Notes: generated by a model not told the origin, from the letters alone. Numbered from the stretch's first letter, positions 1-6,970 are shown. The stretch is 9,175 nucleotides of DNA from Chloroflexota bacterium (GCA_026708165.1 JAPOVO010000221.1:1-9175); one strand, 5' to 3'. Numbers and translations are program-made.

Positions 1-176
1 CCAAGGTGTTGCCATGGGACCCACGTGGAGTCCAGTTGGGTGTCAATCGGCATCACCCAGCCGACTCGAGACCTGCCCTATTCACACATAGGGCCTGCTA
101 GTGCCAACGCCTTAGACTCTCCCACGGACTTCTTTCCTTCTAATTACGGCCTGCAACCCGTCTAGGACAGTCCCGG
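1..176. other. non-coding left flank downstream of mcrC
   Basis: This stretch lies after the mcrC stop codon, and I see no frame in it with protein-like composition or a ribosome binding site. Its only structure is a short inverted repeat, listed separately. The stretch is probably the 3' flank of the mcrBC transcript. A long open frame that runs across it antisense to mcrC is Arg/Ser/Gly-rich and looks like a shadow. Confidence 0.5.
75..94 (-). terminator. possible weak hairpin 3' of mcrBC
   Basis: A perfect 7-bp inverted repeat (GCCCTAT, 6-nt loop, ATAGGGC) sits about 83 bp past the mcrC stop. Read on the minus strand it could fold as a stem-loop at the end of the mcrBC transcript. No T tract follows it, so an intrinsic terminator is only a weak reading, and chance or a protein-binding site is equally possible. 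Confidence 0.25.
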
Positions 177-1388
177 TCAGGCTACAGCCCGCAGTGCAAT
201 TGCAGCATCCCGCAGTGCCTTGACTCTGACCGCCACTTCCCGAACTCTTGCGAGAACCTCGTCGAGCCTCGCCGAGAGGTCGAGAGCTGCAACGTCCAAT
301 CGCTTGCCTGAGTGTCTCACGCGGTAGGTTCCCGCTTCGGCCTCGCCCCGCGCGTAGATCAACAGCCCACCCGGCAGGTCTAGCGCTGTGACGTAGGCCA
401 GCAGTTGATACAAGTCCGAGTTCGGCACTCCTTCGCCGGTCAGTTTCTTGTATTTCGCATCGCCGACGAATAGGCAGGATCGCCCGTCCCACCACGTCAA
501 GTCAGGCTTGAGCGATATTCCGTCCTCTTCGTCAAGACTGCCTATATGCTTTTCGAGGAAGACATTGTCGGAGACCCGCAGTGCCTCCCGCAGCGCCTGT
601 GTGACGCACTCCTGGAAGACCACGTTCATGTCCATCAGGAATCCGGCTGCACGCACTTCCCCGCGACTGGCCTCATACGCGCTGTGCCGCAGGACCAGCC
701 GCGAGAGCGCGACCACCTCACGGTAGTGCTCGTTGAGGCGGTCGAATCGGACCTCCGGTACCGCCTTTGGCGGAAACTCGACCAGCGAGACGTCGTCGAG
801 CATGCCCGCAATCCGCCCCAACTTCCTGCGCGCGTCTCTCGATCTCAACTGCATCCGCCCCAGCCGGTCCACCGCCGCCTTCACGAGACGGTTCGCCAGG
901 ATGTCCTCGGTGAACTCGTCATACCTGACCTCGACCGGCACGCTGATGCAGGACCTACGCCGTATCTGCTCGTCGAACCTGATTCGTCCTCGAACCGTGT
1001 GCAGTGCCTCTTCCTCCACTACGTAGCCGTGCAGCAGGCCGCGCGAAAACGCGCGGTTGGCTGCAGAGGCGAGGGCTAGCGCCAACACATCCGGCTGCGC
1101 ATATTCGCGCGGATAGTCGAACTGCTCACGGCGCATTTTGAGCTTACTCATCGCATAGCACGCTACCGAGAGGAGCTGAGTAATCCCGATCTTCGGCTCG
1201 ATCAGTACGGATAGGTCGCCGATCTCGATCGCACCGACCGTGGATCCGGGCGTGACTCTGTAGGTTCCTTCTATACCAATCACAGGCTCGATTGTCAGAC
1301 TCAGCGGAGCCCGCTGCAGAGCATCACGCTGATTCTCCGAGAGCACATGCTCGCTGGGTTCGTACTCTTCTAGGTTGAGTTCACGCAT
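177..1388 (-). CDS. mcrC: McrC-type nuclease subunit of McrBC restriction system
   Basis: The 403-residue protein is the nuclease partner of McrB in a modification-dependent (type IV) restriction complex that acts on DNA in the cytoplasm. Seen: the N-terminal part (about residues 28-75) has the McrC-family pattern, with alternating beta strands around STVGAIEIGDLSVLIEPKIG. The C-terminal half has a PD-(D/E)xK nuclease core: Asp296 in LKPDLTWW, then Asp310 and Lys312 in GDAKYK, followed by a helix with an NSDLYQLLAY signature. All expected catalytic residues are present. The ATG overlaps the mcrB stop by 8 nt (ATGCGTGA), so translation is probably coupled. Known of the family: McrC has no nucleotide binding of its own; it stimulates McrB hydrolysis and cuts DNA when translocating McrB complexes meet. 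The substrate modification cannot be read from this subunit. The length is slightly above that of the E. coli protein. Confidence 0.93.
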   Translation of the reverse strand: MRELNLEEYEPSEHVLSENQRDALQRAPLSLTIEPVIGIEGTYRVTPGSTVGAIEIGDLSVLIEPKIGITQLLSVACYAMSKLKMRREQFDYPREYAQPDVLALALASAANRAFSRGLLHGYVVEEEALHTVRGRIRFDEQIRRRSCISVPVEVRYDEFTEDILANRLVKAAVDRLGRMQLRSRDARRKLGRIAGMLDDVSLVEFPPKAVPEVRFDRLNEHYREVVALSRLVLRHSAYEASRGEVRAAGFLMDMNVVFQECVTQALREALRVSDNVFLEKHIGSLDEEDGISLKPDLTWWDGRSCLFVGDAKYKKLTGEGVPNSDLYQLLAYVTALDLPGGLLIYARGEAEAGTYRVRHSGKRLDVAALDLSARLDEVLARVREVAVRVKALRDAAIALRAVA

Positions 1389-3756
1389 CGCTCGGCTTGT
1401 CGACGTCGCCGGGTCCGTCCGGATCTTTCGCTCTCCTCAGGCTGTTCAGATCGAATTCCCCCAAGCGATCACCCTCCCCGAAGAGACGCTCCTCTATGTA
1501 CGGCAGCACGCTGTGCTTCCAAATCCGCTCAACCGCTGCCTCGTCGAGGTGCTCCTTCATGAAGTAGCTCGGTCCAATGGCGGCATGCCGATCATCCGCG
1601 AGCTTCTCGTTGGCACGGTCGACCACATCGGCCACCCACCCCATTTCAGGCGCCTTGTCTGCCAGCCAGCGGCGCAGCACGCCTCTTACCGGCTCCTCGT
1701 CCGGGTGGAACTCGATGAAGTTGAACCGGCGGCGCAGCGCCAGGTCCACCAGCGCGATCGAGCGGTCGGCTGTGTTCATTGTCCCGATGATGTACAGGTT
1801 GCCCGGTAAGGCGAAGGTTTCTCCGCTGTGTCTCTGATATTGGAGGCGCATCTTCTCGTCGCGGTACTCCAGCAGGAAGTACAGCTCACCGAATACCTTC
1901 GCTACGTTGCCCCGGTTGATTTCGTCGATGACCAAGTAGTGCTTCCCTTCGTCGGCTCGCGCACTCTCGGCAGCCTCAAGCAGCGGACCGTCCATCGGCT
2001 CGAAACTCAGCACACCGTCCGTTAGCGTGGGACGAATGCCGCGCACGAAGTCCTCGTAGGCATAGGACGGATGTAGCTGCACCAATGTGACCCGGTCCTC
2101 AGAACCCGCGAGATGCCTCGCCAGCTTGCGGGCAACGTAGGTCTTCCCTGTTCCGGGTGGTCCCTGGAAGATGACCTGCTTCTTCTCCTCAAGCAGTAGC
2201 TCAATGTTCTGGAGGAACTCGGCTGTCAGGTAGACGTCGGCTGCGAGATCTTCGATGCCGTTGGGCGGAGGTGGCGGCGGATCAACCACGCTGGTCCCTC
2301 GCATTCCCCAGATCACGGACTGCGCGTCTAGCGGATGGCGCAGTTCAAGTCCCCGCTGGTCTGCCTCATCGATGAAGCGGTCGAGGAACGCGAGCGCGTG
2401 TTCATAAACCGCGGCCTCGTCGTTCTCATCTTGCGGCCGACCAAATCCGGTGCTGTCGTACGCCTCATTGAACACACCTATCCTGAACGGCGGATACTGT
2501 TCGACATCCAGCCCCATCAGGAGCACCGATACCACGTTCGCGCGATTCCCCGTCGCGCCTCTCACAGCCGAGCGAGGAAGCCCGTTACTAAAGCTGTGAA
2601 TCCGTTCCGTAAGCGTCGAATCGTCTGTCGACCACAACGCCTCGAGTGCGCTCAGTGCTTCTTCGGGATAATCGGCGATCCATTGATTGAAATCTGACAG
2701 CGGCCGGAAGTCGATGGGATGGCCTTCTCGGGACCTGAGAGCGTGCTTCAACTGGTCTTGCCACCCGTCGGTTTGGTCGAGAACGGCGTTTCGTGCAAAG
2801 GCGAGGTCTTGACCCATGTCCAGCTTGTAATTGATCTCCTCCGGATCCAACCGACCGGAGCCGACGTAGCTCTTCGCACGCCCCACAAACTCATCCCAAA
2901 GCTCAGTAACCGGTGACTGCCAACGCTTGGCCACGTCGCCGTCGTTGTAGAAATCGAAGTCCCTTCCGAGCTCAGCCTCAAGCCCTCGGCGGACCTGCAT
3001 CAGTTTTTGGTCTACGTCGTCCTCTGGCTCTGCGACAAGATAGGCGAACCTCTCGGCGATCTCGTTCTTGTGATATACGCTCAGGATTGCCTCGAAACTA
3101 TCCGGGTGAACCAGGTGCAGCAACGTCGCCCGCTGCATCGCCCGGCTATTCGGGGGACTACCCCGCACCGGACCGCGCCAATCGACTCCGGTAACGAATT
3201 TCTTGAACTCCAATGCAGCATCCGGGTCACTTGTGTCGAGCAATCGCCCGTCTAGCTCTTGCTCCTTCCATTGCTCCATGAACTCGACTAGGTAGCCAGG
3301 CTGGAGTCCGAAGTTGGTATAGAAATACAATCCTGGGTGTACGAGACCGGGTGTCAGGCCGGAGACACAGTAGTCTGGGATAGAGACAGGGGTGGGCGAC
3401 CATGAGAGCACCTGGTCAATGCGTTGCCTCTTCCGCCGCTCGCTCATTCCACCTCGCCCTCGGTGAAAGACAACGAGGTACGCGACGTAAATGACTTCCG
3501 CCATCAGCTGGTAGACCTCAGCTGGACTACCGGCCAAGAGTCGCTCTAACTTCCCGAAGAAGTTGCTTCGCGGTGGTCGGTTCCACTCGTTGGGTCGATC
3601 CAAAAAACGACTGCGTAGCTCACCAAGCCACCGCCTCGACCATATCGGCACACCGGGCGTGAAGAGCGAGTTGTCGGTTCTCAGTGCGCGGTCTATCCAT
3701 GTGCTTGCAGCCGCGTAGACTCGCTCCTGCCCGTCTCCCGTCTTTCTGCTACTCAC
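1381..3756 (-). CDS. mcrB: McrB-type AAA+ GTPase/translocase of McrBC restriction system
   Basis: This is the motor and specificity subunit of the McrBC complex. I place the start at a GTG, giving 791 residues; an open frame extends further upstream, but those residues are Arg-rich and not protein-like, while the GTG has a strong GGGAGG six bases ahead. Seen: Walker A GPPGTGKT at residues 532-539, Walker B LVIDEIN with Asp611 and Glu612, and the McrB hallmark MNTADRS at 660-666 followed by an RRRF arginine-rich segment. Residues 1-480 are a long N-terminal region unlike the short DNA-binding domain of E. coli McrB; it includes LLHLVHPDSFEAI, a segment that recurs in McrB-like proteins of many bacteria. 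Six prolines in a row (residues about 496-501) form a linker just before the AAA+ module. The N-terminal region presumably reads the modified base, but which one is not visible. Substrate use as GTP rather than ATP is inferred from the family. Confidence 0.92.
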   Translation of the reverse strand: MSSRKTGDGQERVYAAASTWIDRALRTDNSLFTPGVPIWSRRWLGELRSRFLDRPNEWNRPPRSNFFGKLERLLAGSPAEVYQLMAEVIYVAYLVVFHRGRGGMSERRKRQRIDQVLSWSPTPVSIPDYCVSGLTPGLVHPGLYFYTNFGLQPGYLVEFMEQWKEQELDGRLLDTSDPDAALEFKKFVTGVDWRGPVRGSPPNSRAMQRATLLHLVHPDSFEAILSVYHKNEIAERFAYLVAEPEDDVDQKLMQVRRGLEAELGRDFDFYNDGDVAKRWQSPVTELWDEFVGRAKSYVGSGRLDPEEINYKLDMGQDLAFARNAVLDQTDGWQDQLKHALRSREGHPIDFRPLSDFNQWIADYPEEALSALEALWSTDDSTLTERIHSFSNGLPRSAVRGATGNRANVVSVLLMGLDVEQYPPFRIGVFNEAYDSTGFGRPQDENDEAAVYEHALAFLDRFIDEADQRGLELRHPLDAQSVIWGMRGTSVVDPPPPPPNGIEDLAADVYLTAEFLQNIELLLEEKKQVIFQGPPGTGKTYVARKLARHLAGSEDRVTLVQLHPSYAYEDFVRGIRPTLTDGVLSFEPMDGPLLEAAESARADEGKHYLVIDEINRGNVAKVFGELYFLLEYRDEKMRLQYQRHSGETFALPGNLYIIGTMNTADRSIALVDLALRRRFNFIEFHPDEEPVRGVLRRWLADKAPEMGWVADVVDRANEKLADDRHAAIGPSYFMKEHLDEAAVERIWKHSVLPYIEERLFGEGDRLGEFDLNSLRRAKDPDGPGDVDKPSDA

Positions 3757-3762
3757 CGTTGT

Positions 3763-3768
3763 CCTCCC
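3763..3768 (-). promoter_or_regulatory. ribosome binding site that sets the mcrB start
   Basis: On the minus strand GGGAGG lies six bases before a GTG at 3756-3754. This is the strongest Shine-Dalgarno match in the region, and it coincides with the point where the reading frame becomes protein-like. It supports the 791-residue mcrB product over the 839-residue alternative starting at 3900. Confidence 0.7.
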
Positions 3769-3879
3769 CCAGCTGTCCCCGGACGCCGCGGTTCGCCAAC
3801 GCATATCGGACCCACATCGTACTGTCCTGGGAACTCTGAGTTTCGTCCAAACATAGCGTCTATTTCTTTGTCGATGACA

Positions 3880-4017
3880 GCCTGAGCGGCGCTTGCCCAC
3901 GAAGTCTAGGGCCGTGAAGAACGCTCGGTGAACGAGTTCGCGGGCTGTGTTCCTGGCAGCGTGGGTGATGCGCTCCTGAACCCGCCTTTCGCGATCGGCA
4001 CATTCGGGATCTGCGCA
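3880..4017 (-). pseudogene. decayed coding remnant upstream of mcrB
   Basis: This stretch shares the mcrB frame and follows an in-frame TAG at 4018-4020. It reads as a helical, protein-like segment (for example NTARELVHRAFFTALDFVG) with a CxxxxC near its start, then loses protein character at about 3880. It has no ATG, GTG or TTG start until a GTG at 3900, near its end. The same frame also holds the larger broken gene at 4060-4653, so this may be its 3' end separated by a TGA and a TAG. I do not recognise the family. It is unlikely to be the true N-terminus of McrB, because 40-odd residues of poor composition and a good ribosome site lie between them. Confidence 0.35.
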
Positions 4018-4020
4018 CTA

Positions 4021-4035
4021 ACCCTCGTCGAGGGT
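4021..4035. repeat. short palindrome between broken gene and remnant
   Basis: ACCCTCG, one base, CGAGGGT: two perfect 7-base arms around a single central base. It could be a small stem-loop with a three-base loop or an operator for a dimeric regulator. No T tract follows on either strand, so I do not call it a terminator. It sits just past the TGA that ends the broken frame at 4060-4062. Confidence 0.3.
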
Positions 4036-4059
4036 GGTTGAGCCGATCAGGTGCGCTAT

Positions 4060-4653
4060 TCATGCTTCGCCGCCGCCGTTTAGCTCCTCGAGGCGCGGGA
4101 GAACGGATTCGATTCCGGTGCGGCAGCAATCGACACTGTCGGCGAGGTAGGCATAGACGATCTCGTGATTGTCAAAGTAGTGGTCCCGGATGCGATCCAT
4201 CGGAAGCACGAGCCCCGCGATATAGACGAGGATTTGCAAGGCGCCGTCCTGCTAGGAGGCGTCGGTAGAGTCTCCCTCCATCCGGACCGCGCCGGAAAAG
4301 TCGTGGTCCGACGCGTCCGGTATCAGATTGTCGATCAGCGGGGCGGCGCTGAGAAAGTCGAGGGGCACGGTGGAGAGCCTAACAATCTTGCCCGGCCTGA
4401 TCGCCTTGGAGAGGACATGGCTCTTGATTCCGCGCTAGACCCCATGGGAGATGTCGGCAAGCTCCTCGTTCGATGTGTCCTCGTCCGTGGCCGGAGCGTC
4501 GACGATCCAGTGCTCGATTGTGTCGGCCTTGCGAAGGCAGTTCCATGAGAGAACGCTGTGTTCGAGCGCGGTCGCGACGGCGGCGGCGGTTTCGGCATCG
4601 AGGGGAGTGGCGAGGTTGCGGCATGCATAACGGACAGGTGACAGGCGCGCATG
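4060..4653 (-). pseudogene. broken gene of unknown function, two internal TAG codons
   Basis: I do not recognise this protein. The minus-strand frame from 4653 to the TGA at 4060-4062 has strongly GC-biased third codon positions and protein-like composition (for example LPMDRIRDHYFDNHEIVYAY near the 3' end), about 197 codons in all. It is interrupted by TAG at 4435-4437 and 4252-4254, both in the same frame with no shift between. No ATG, GTG or TTG start lies at its 5' end; protein character fades near 4653, just below the stop of the small gene at 4703. The product would be helical and acidic with no membrane segment and no motif I know. It lies upstream of mcrB on the same strand, so it may once have been part of the same cassette. 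Alternatives: a functional gene with recoded amber codons, or sequence errors. An antisense frame on the plus strand is a shadow. Confidence 0.55.
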
Positions 4654-4702
4654 CTCTGGGGAGGGACTATGAGCCTGTGCGCACCAGCCAGTAGGCCGGT
4701 TG

Positions 4703-5047
4703 CTATCTCGACTTGGCCGAATCCCACGCCTTCCCGGAACGCCAGTATGAGTTAGGCGGCATCTTCAGAACGAGGTTTGCGATCTCTTCTGGCGAAGCGT
4801 CGATCGGCTTCGGCAGCGTATGGACGGGCGGACGTCCCCGCAGGCGCTTCGGCTTGGTCTCGCGTTCGCTGCGTGGCTCCGGATCGCTGGTGGCCTCCAG
4901 CCCCATCCCCCTGTGAAAGCCCCACTTTAGCGGGCAGAGCTCGCTCACCATTTCAGCGTAGTAAAGGCGCACAGCGGAGTCGCTTTCCCTCGACCGTCCT
5001 GCTACGGTCATGCCGTCTAGGTAGTCATTCGTGCCTGTGGGAAGCAT
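4703..5047 (-). CDS. small hypothetical protein with GRPP motif
   Basis: The product is 114 residues if translation starts at the ATG at 5047; a GTG four codons upstream and in-frame ATGs downstream (including one opening MGLEATSDPEP) are also possible, and none has a convincing ribosome site. The C-terminal half is the clear part: a basic stretch KPKRLRGRPPVHTLPKP resembling an AT-hook, then DASPEEIANLVLKMPP, a short helix pattern I associate with small uncharacterised bacterial proteins. I cannot name a function; DNA or RNA contact by the GRPP segment is only a guess. It ends with TAG, 50 bp before the broken gene on the same strand, and is divergent from the membrane-anchored protein starting at 5137, with a 89-bp gap between the two starts. 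No membrane segment is seen. Confidence 0.6.
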   Translation of the reverse strand: MLPTGTNDYLDGMTVAGRSRESDSAVRLYYAEMVSELCPLKWGFHRGMGLEATSDPEPRSERETKPKRLRGRPPVHTLPKPIDASPEEIANLVLKMPPNSYWRSGKAWDSAKSR

Positions 5048-5124
5048 GGGAGCGCGCACCGCCGCGCCCCCTCGTGGCCCGCAGGACTTGGCTGCCTAGA
5101 CAACGGTCGCGTCTCTCATGCTGC

Positions 5125-5131
5125 GAGGGGG
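5125..5131 (+). promoter_or_regulatory. ribosome binding site that sets a GTG start
   Basis: GAGGGGG lies five bases before the GTG at 5137-5139. The open frame continues upstream to 4777, but those residues are Arg/Ser/Pro-rich and overlap the opposite-strand gene antisense. The ribosome site and the immediately following basic-plus-hydrophobic anchor both support the GTG. Confidence 0.65.
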
Positions 5132-5136
5132 TACCT

Positions 5137-6066
5137 GTGTCAAGGCGGAAACTTCACCTGTCGATTGCTTCCATCCTGGTCGTGCTCCTCATAGGTGGCG
5201 GTACGGTCGCAGCCGCTTGGGCGTTCGGTGCGTTTGATGCGCCAGCCGTCCGGCAGGGTAGGGTTAAGAAGTTGCCACCTATCGTCATGACGTTACCGCC
5301 GACTCCGGTCGTCCCAACGGCTACGCCCATACCCCCACCATGCCCGCCGCCCGGCGCGGTCGGCCATGCGAATCGAATTGTCGTGACGACAGCGGAGACC
5401 AAGAGGCTTGTCAGAGAGACTCGACGATTGGCGGAAAACCTACGCGAGGATAGTGACCTCATTGCAGACGAAGGCTGGAAGACGACTTTGGGCAACCGGC
5501 TCGCTGAGTTGGAGGCCATCGTGGAATCGCTCGACTGCCTCACGGCCTCCGGTACGGCGATCGTGCATAACAGGCTCCGGGAACTGGCGGTCGAATTGCA
5601 GGAATACGTCTCCGACCTTTCGCGGAACCTTCAGGCAGAGGACATGGAGGGCTTGATGAGCTATAGCCAGAATCAGGCGCAAGTGAATATTGGCGAGCTT
5701 GCGAGACGCGCCGATGCCGCCCTGTCGGCGGATCTAGCTGCTGTCGAGACTGCCCGACGGAAAGCGCAGGACGCGCGCGCTGGCATCGTCACAGTTGAAG
5801 GCCGGGGCACGTCAGCCGAACGCGTGACGCTGCCGGTGGGCACTTACGTCCTAAGGGTTTCATGGAGCGGGAACAGCAATAGAGGAACCGGTACGAATTT
5901 CGTCATCTGGCTGGACGGCGCCGGGCTACGCTGTAATCTGCTCGTCAACGTAATCGGGGCGTCCGGTTCGGAGTCTCACTTCTGCAACGTCGCCGGCGGT
6001 GGCTTGCGCATTCAGGTCGAGGCCGCGGCAACTGCCAGTTGGTCGATCCGGTTCGTGCCGGATTAG
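5137..6066 (+). CDS. membrane-anchored extracytoplasmic protein, unknown function
   Basis: The 309-residue product starts with a basic N-terminus (SRRK) and one hydrophobic segment at about residues 8-30, which should act as an uncleaved signal anchor with the rest outside the membrane. Next comes a Pro/Thr linker at 46-73 (PTPVVPTATPIPPP), then a charged helical region at about 84-213 with heptad-like Leu/Ala spacing that could form a coiled coil. The C-terminal domain at about 217-307 is rich in short beta strands and Gly/Ser/Asn turns; Cys266 and Cys283 could form a disulfide, as could Cys69 and Cys134. The beta domain may bind a ligand or surface, but this is inference. I do not recognise the family. 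The gene stands alone on its strand, with the divergent small gene upstream; its stop TAG overlaps the TAA of the convergent frame by 3 bases in a 4-bp region. No lipobox is seen. Confidence 0.8.
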   Translation: MSRRKLHLSIASILVVLLIGGGTVAAAWAFGAFDAPAVRQGRVKKLPPIVMTLPPTPVVPTATPIPPPCPPPGAVGHANRIVVTTAETKRLVRETRRLAENLREDSDLIADEGWKTTLGNRLAELEAIVESLDCLTASGTAIVHNRLRELAVELQEYVSDLSRNLQAEDMEGLMSYSQNQAQVNIGELARRADAALSADLAAVETARRKAQDARAGIVTVEGRGTSAERVTLPVGTYVLRVSWSGNSNRGTGTNFVIWLDGAGLRCNLLVNVIGASGSESHFCNVAGGGLRIQVEAAATASWSIRFVPD

Positions 6067-6439
6067 CGGGGGTCTATCCGCGGGCGTACGGGGCAACCGG
6101 AAGCCTCCAAGCCGTCCGGCTTCGTAACCGGATCCAGCTTGCGCCCGGCGTCCCGTCCGGTGATAAGTCCGACTTCCAACTCGGTCAGGTTCGGGTAATC
6201 CGCCATAACGCTCCTGCCATGAAACACCTCGACCGCTGGTGGCGCATATCCGCCCGGATCGCAGTCTGACGAGCGGCGGTATCGGTGACGTGGAATCAGG
6301 ATAGCGATTACTGAGCGTTCCCTCGCCGCGACGGTCGCTTCTGGAATTTCGTAGACGGGGACATCGGCGCGAAAGCCGCCTTCGCCCGGCTAGACGTTGA
6401 TCGTCGTCATGAACTTGATGTCGGCTTCGATATCGGCCT
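6063..6439 (-). pseudogene. broken downstream frame, interrupted by TAG
   Basis: This minus-strand frame has coding-like codon use from about 6440 to the TAA at 6063-6065. Its 5' part reads LEADIEADIKFMTTINV, then TAG at 6390-6392, then about 108 codons of protein-like sequence beginning PGEGGFRADVPVYEIPEA. Two readings are possible. It may be the C-terminal part of the 93-codon protein at 6721, reached by a -1 shift at its TAG. Or it may be its own gene from the ATG at 6410, with TAG as its seventh codon. After the TAG the first good start is an ATG at 6204 with AGGAG four bases upstream, which would give a 47-residue protein opening MADYPNLTELEVGLITG; this short product could still be made. 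I do not recognise any part of it. The TAA overlaps the stop of the convergent membrane-anchored gene. Confidence 0.5.
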
Positions 6440-6440
6440 C
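6417..6440. repeat. 12-bp tandem duplication, two copies
   Basis: GATGTCGGCTTC is followed at once by GATATCGGCCTC, two mismatches apart. On the minus strand it encodes the peptide repeat EADI-EADI in the frame that resumes after the 93-codon gene. It abuts the TAG at 6440-6442, so replication slippage in this repeat is a plausible origin of the frame change there. Confidence 0.6.
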
Positions 6441-6721
6441 TAGATGATCCCGCCGAGCGATGGATTCCCGACGGCGTAATCGCGGGTCGCGCGGAACAGC
6501 CAAGCCTCGCGCAGCTGGTAGGCGTGGAACCGAATGCGCCGCCCGTGGAACCGCCGATATCCGGCGGATGGGAACGTCGCAGCGGCGATCCGCTTTAGCG
6601 CGGTCAAGGAGAGACTATCCCGAACGACCGCCGCGTCCGCCTCCCGGGCCATTGCCAGCAGGCGCTCGGGCGGGATTTCGAGGTTATCCGCGACCTCGGT
6701 GATGCGGTATCGCTTTACCAT
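6440..6721 (-). CDS. small hypothetical protein with possible helix-turn-helix start
   Basis: The product is 93 residues from the ATG at 6721; an ATG-like start three codons upstream (6730) is less likely, because the 6721 ATG overlaps the stop of the preceding gene (ATGGTAA), a classic coupling arrangement. The N-terminus, RYRITEVADNLEIPPERLLAMA, has the look of a short helix-turn-helix of MerR or excisionase type, followed by helices and an Arg/His-rich segment (YRRFHGRRIRFHAY). DNA binding is therefore a reasonable guess. The C-terminus ends NPSLGGII at a TAG; reading one base back at that point continues as LEADIEADI in a coding-like frame, so the real protein may once have been about 220 residues. 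It is either a complete small gene or the 5' half of a frameshifted one. Confidence 0.55.
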   Translation of the reverse strand: MVKRYRITEVADNLEIPPERLLAMAREADAAVVRDSLSLTALKRIAAATFPSAGYRRFHGRRIRFHAYQLREAWLFRATRDYAVGNPSLGGII

Positions 6722-6954
6722 CGATCCCACCAGTCGTTGATGTCGATTCGCCCCCAGACTGTGAACGCGACCACGTCGTAGGAATCGGCGGCGGTTCCGT
6801 CGGCGTCCGCGCCTTCCGTCCAGACCGTCCGCTTCTTGGCGTGACCGTACCGGATCGTCAAGCCTTCACCGTAGAGCCCGATCTTCGCGGCAGCGGCTTC
6901 AGGTTCGTTGGTCGCAGCCACATACTCGCCGCTTTGAGTGTAAACCTTGAGTAT
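6715..6954 (-). CDS. small conserved-looking hypothetical protein, apparent ATA start
   Basis: The product would be 79 residues beginning at an ATA codon at 6954-6952, which lies eight bases after a strong GGGGAGGG. The first ATG, GTG or TTG in frame is a GTG at 6921, but it falls inside the pattern YTQSGEYVAATNEPEAA, which reads as the continuous first strand-turn of a small domain, and it has no ribosome site. The rest (GLYGEGLTIRYGHAKKRTVW, then an acidic loop and SYDVVAFTVWGRI) resembles small alpha/beta proteins I have seen only as uncharacterised entries. No membrane segment or catalytic motif is visible. Its TAA overlaps the start of the next gene by 7 nt. The ATA may be a mutated ATG, a rare AUA start, or a sequence error; if it does not initiate, a 68-residue product from the GTG is possible. 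Confidence 0.6.
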   Translation of the reverse strand: MLKVYTQSGEYVAATNEPEAAAAKIGLYGEGLTIRYGHAKKRTVWTEGADADGTAADSYDVVAFTVWGRIDINDWWDRW

Positions 6955-6962
6955 TGGACGGT

Positions 6963-6970
6963 CCCTCCCC
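6963..6970 (-). promoter_or_regulatory. strong ribosome binding site facing an ATA codon
   Basis: On the minus strand GGGGAGGG is followed by eight bases and then ATA CTC AAG. No ATG, GTG or TTG lies at a usable distance. It is one of the best Shine-Dalgarno matches in the window and is the main argument that the small gene at 6715-6954 begins, or once began, at this ATA. Confidence 0.55.

Noticed and set aside
448..1079. Several plus-strand frames inside mcrC
   Set aside because: All lie antisense to a well-supported nuclease gene and lack ribosome sites and recognisable motifs.
3757..3900. A 48-residue N-terminal extension of McrB
   Set aside because: Arg-rich and not protein-like; the GTG at 3756 has a near-ideal ribosome site.
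4165..4548. A 127-codon plus-strand open frame
   Set aside because: It is antisense to the codon-biased minus-strand frame, begins with GTG without a ribosome site, and its composition is what the complement of that frame would give.
4335..4727. A 130-codon minus-strand frame over the broken gene
   Set aside because: Pro/Ser/Arg-rich shadow in a different phase from the codon-biased frame.
4777..5136. A 120-codon N-terminal extension of the membrane-anchored protein
   Set aside because: Arg/Ser/Pro-rich composition, antisense overlap with the small minus-strand gene, and a good ribosome site at the later GTG.
6390..6442. Programmed -1 ribosomal frameshifting at the end of the 93-codon gene
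   Set aside because: No slippery heptamer and no clear downstream stem-loop; another TAG follows shortly after, so mutation is simpler.
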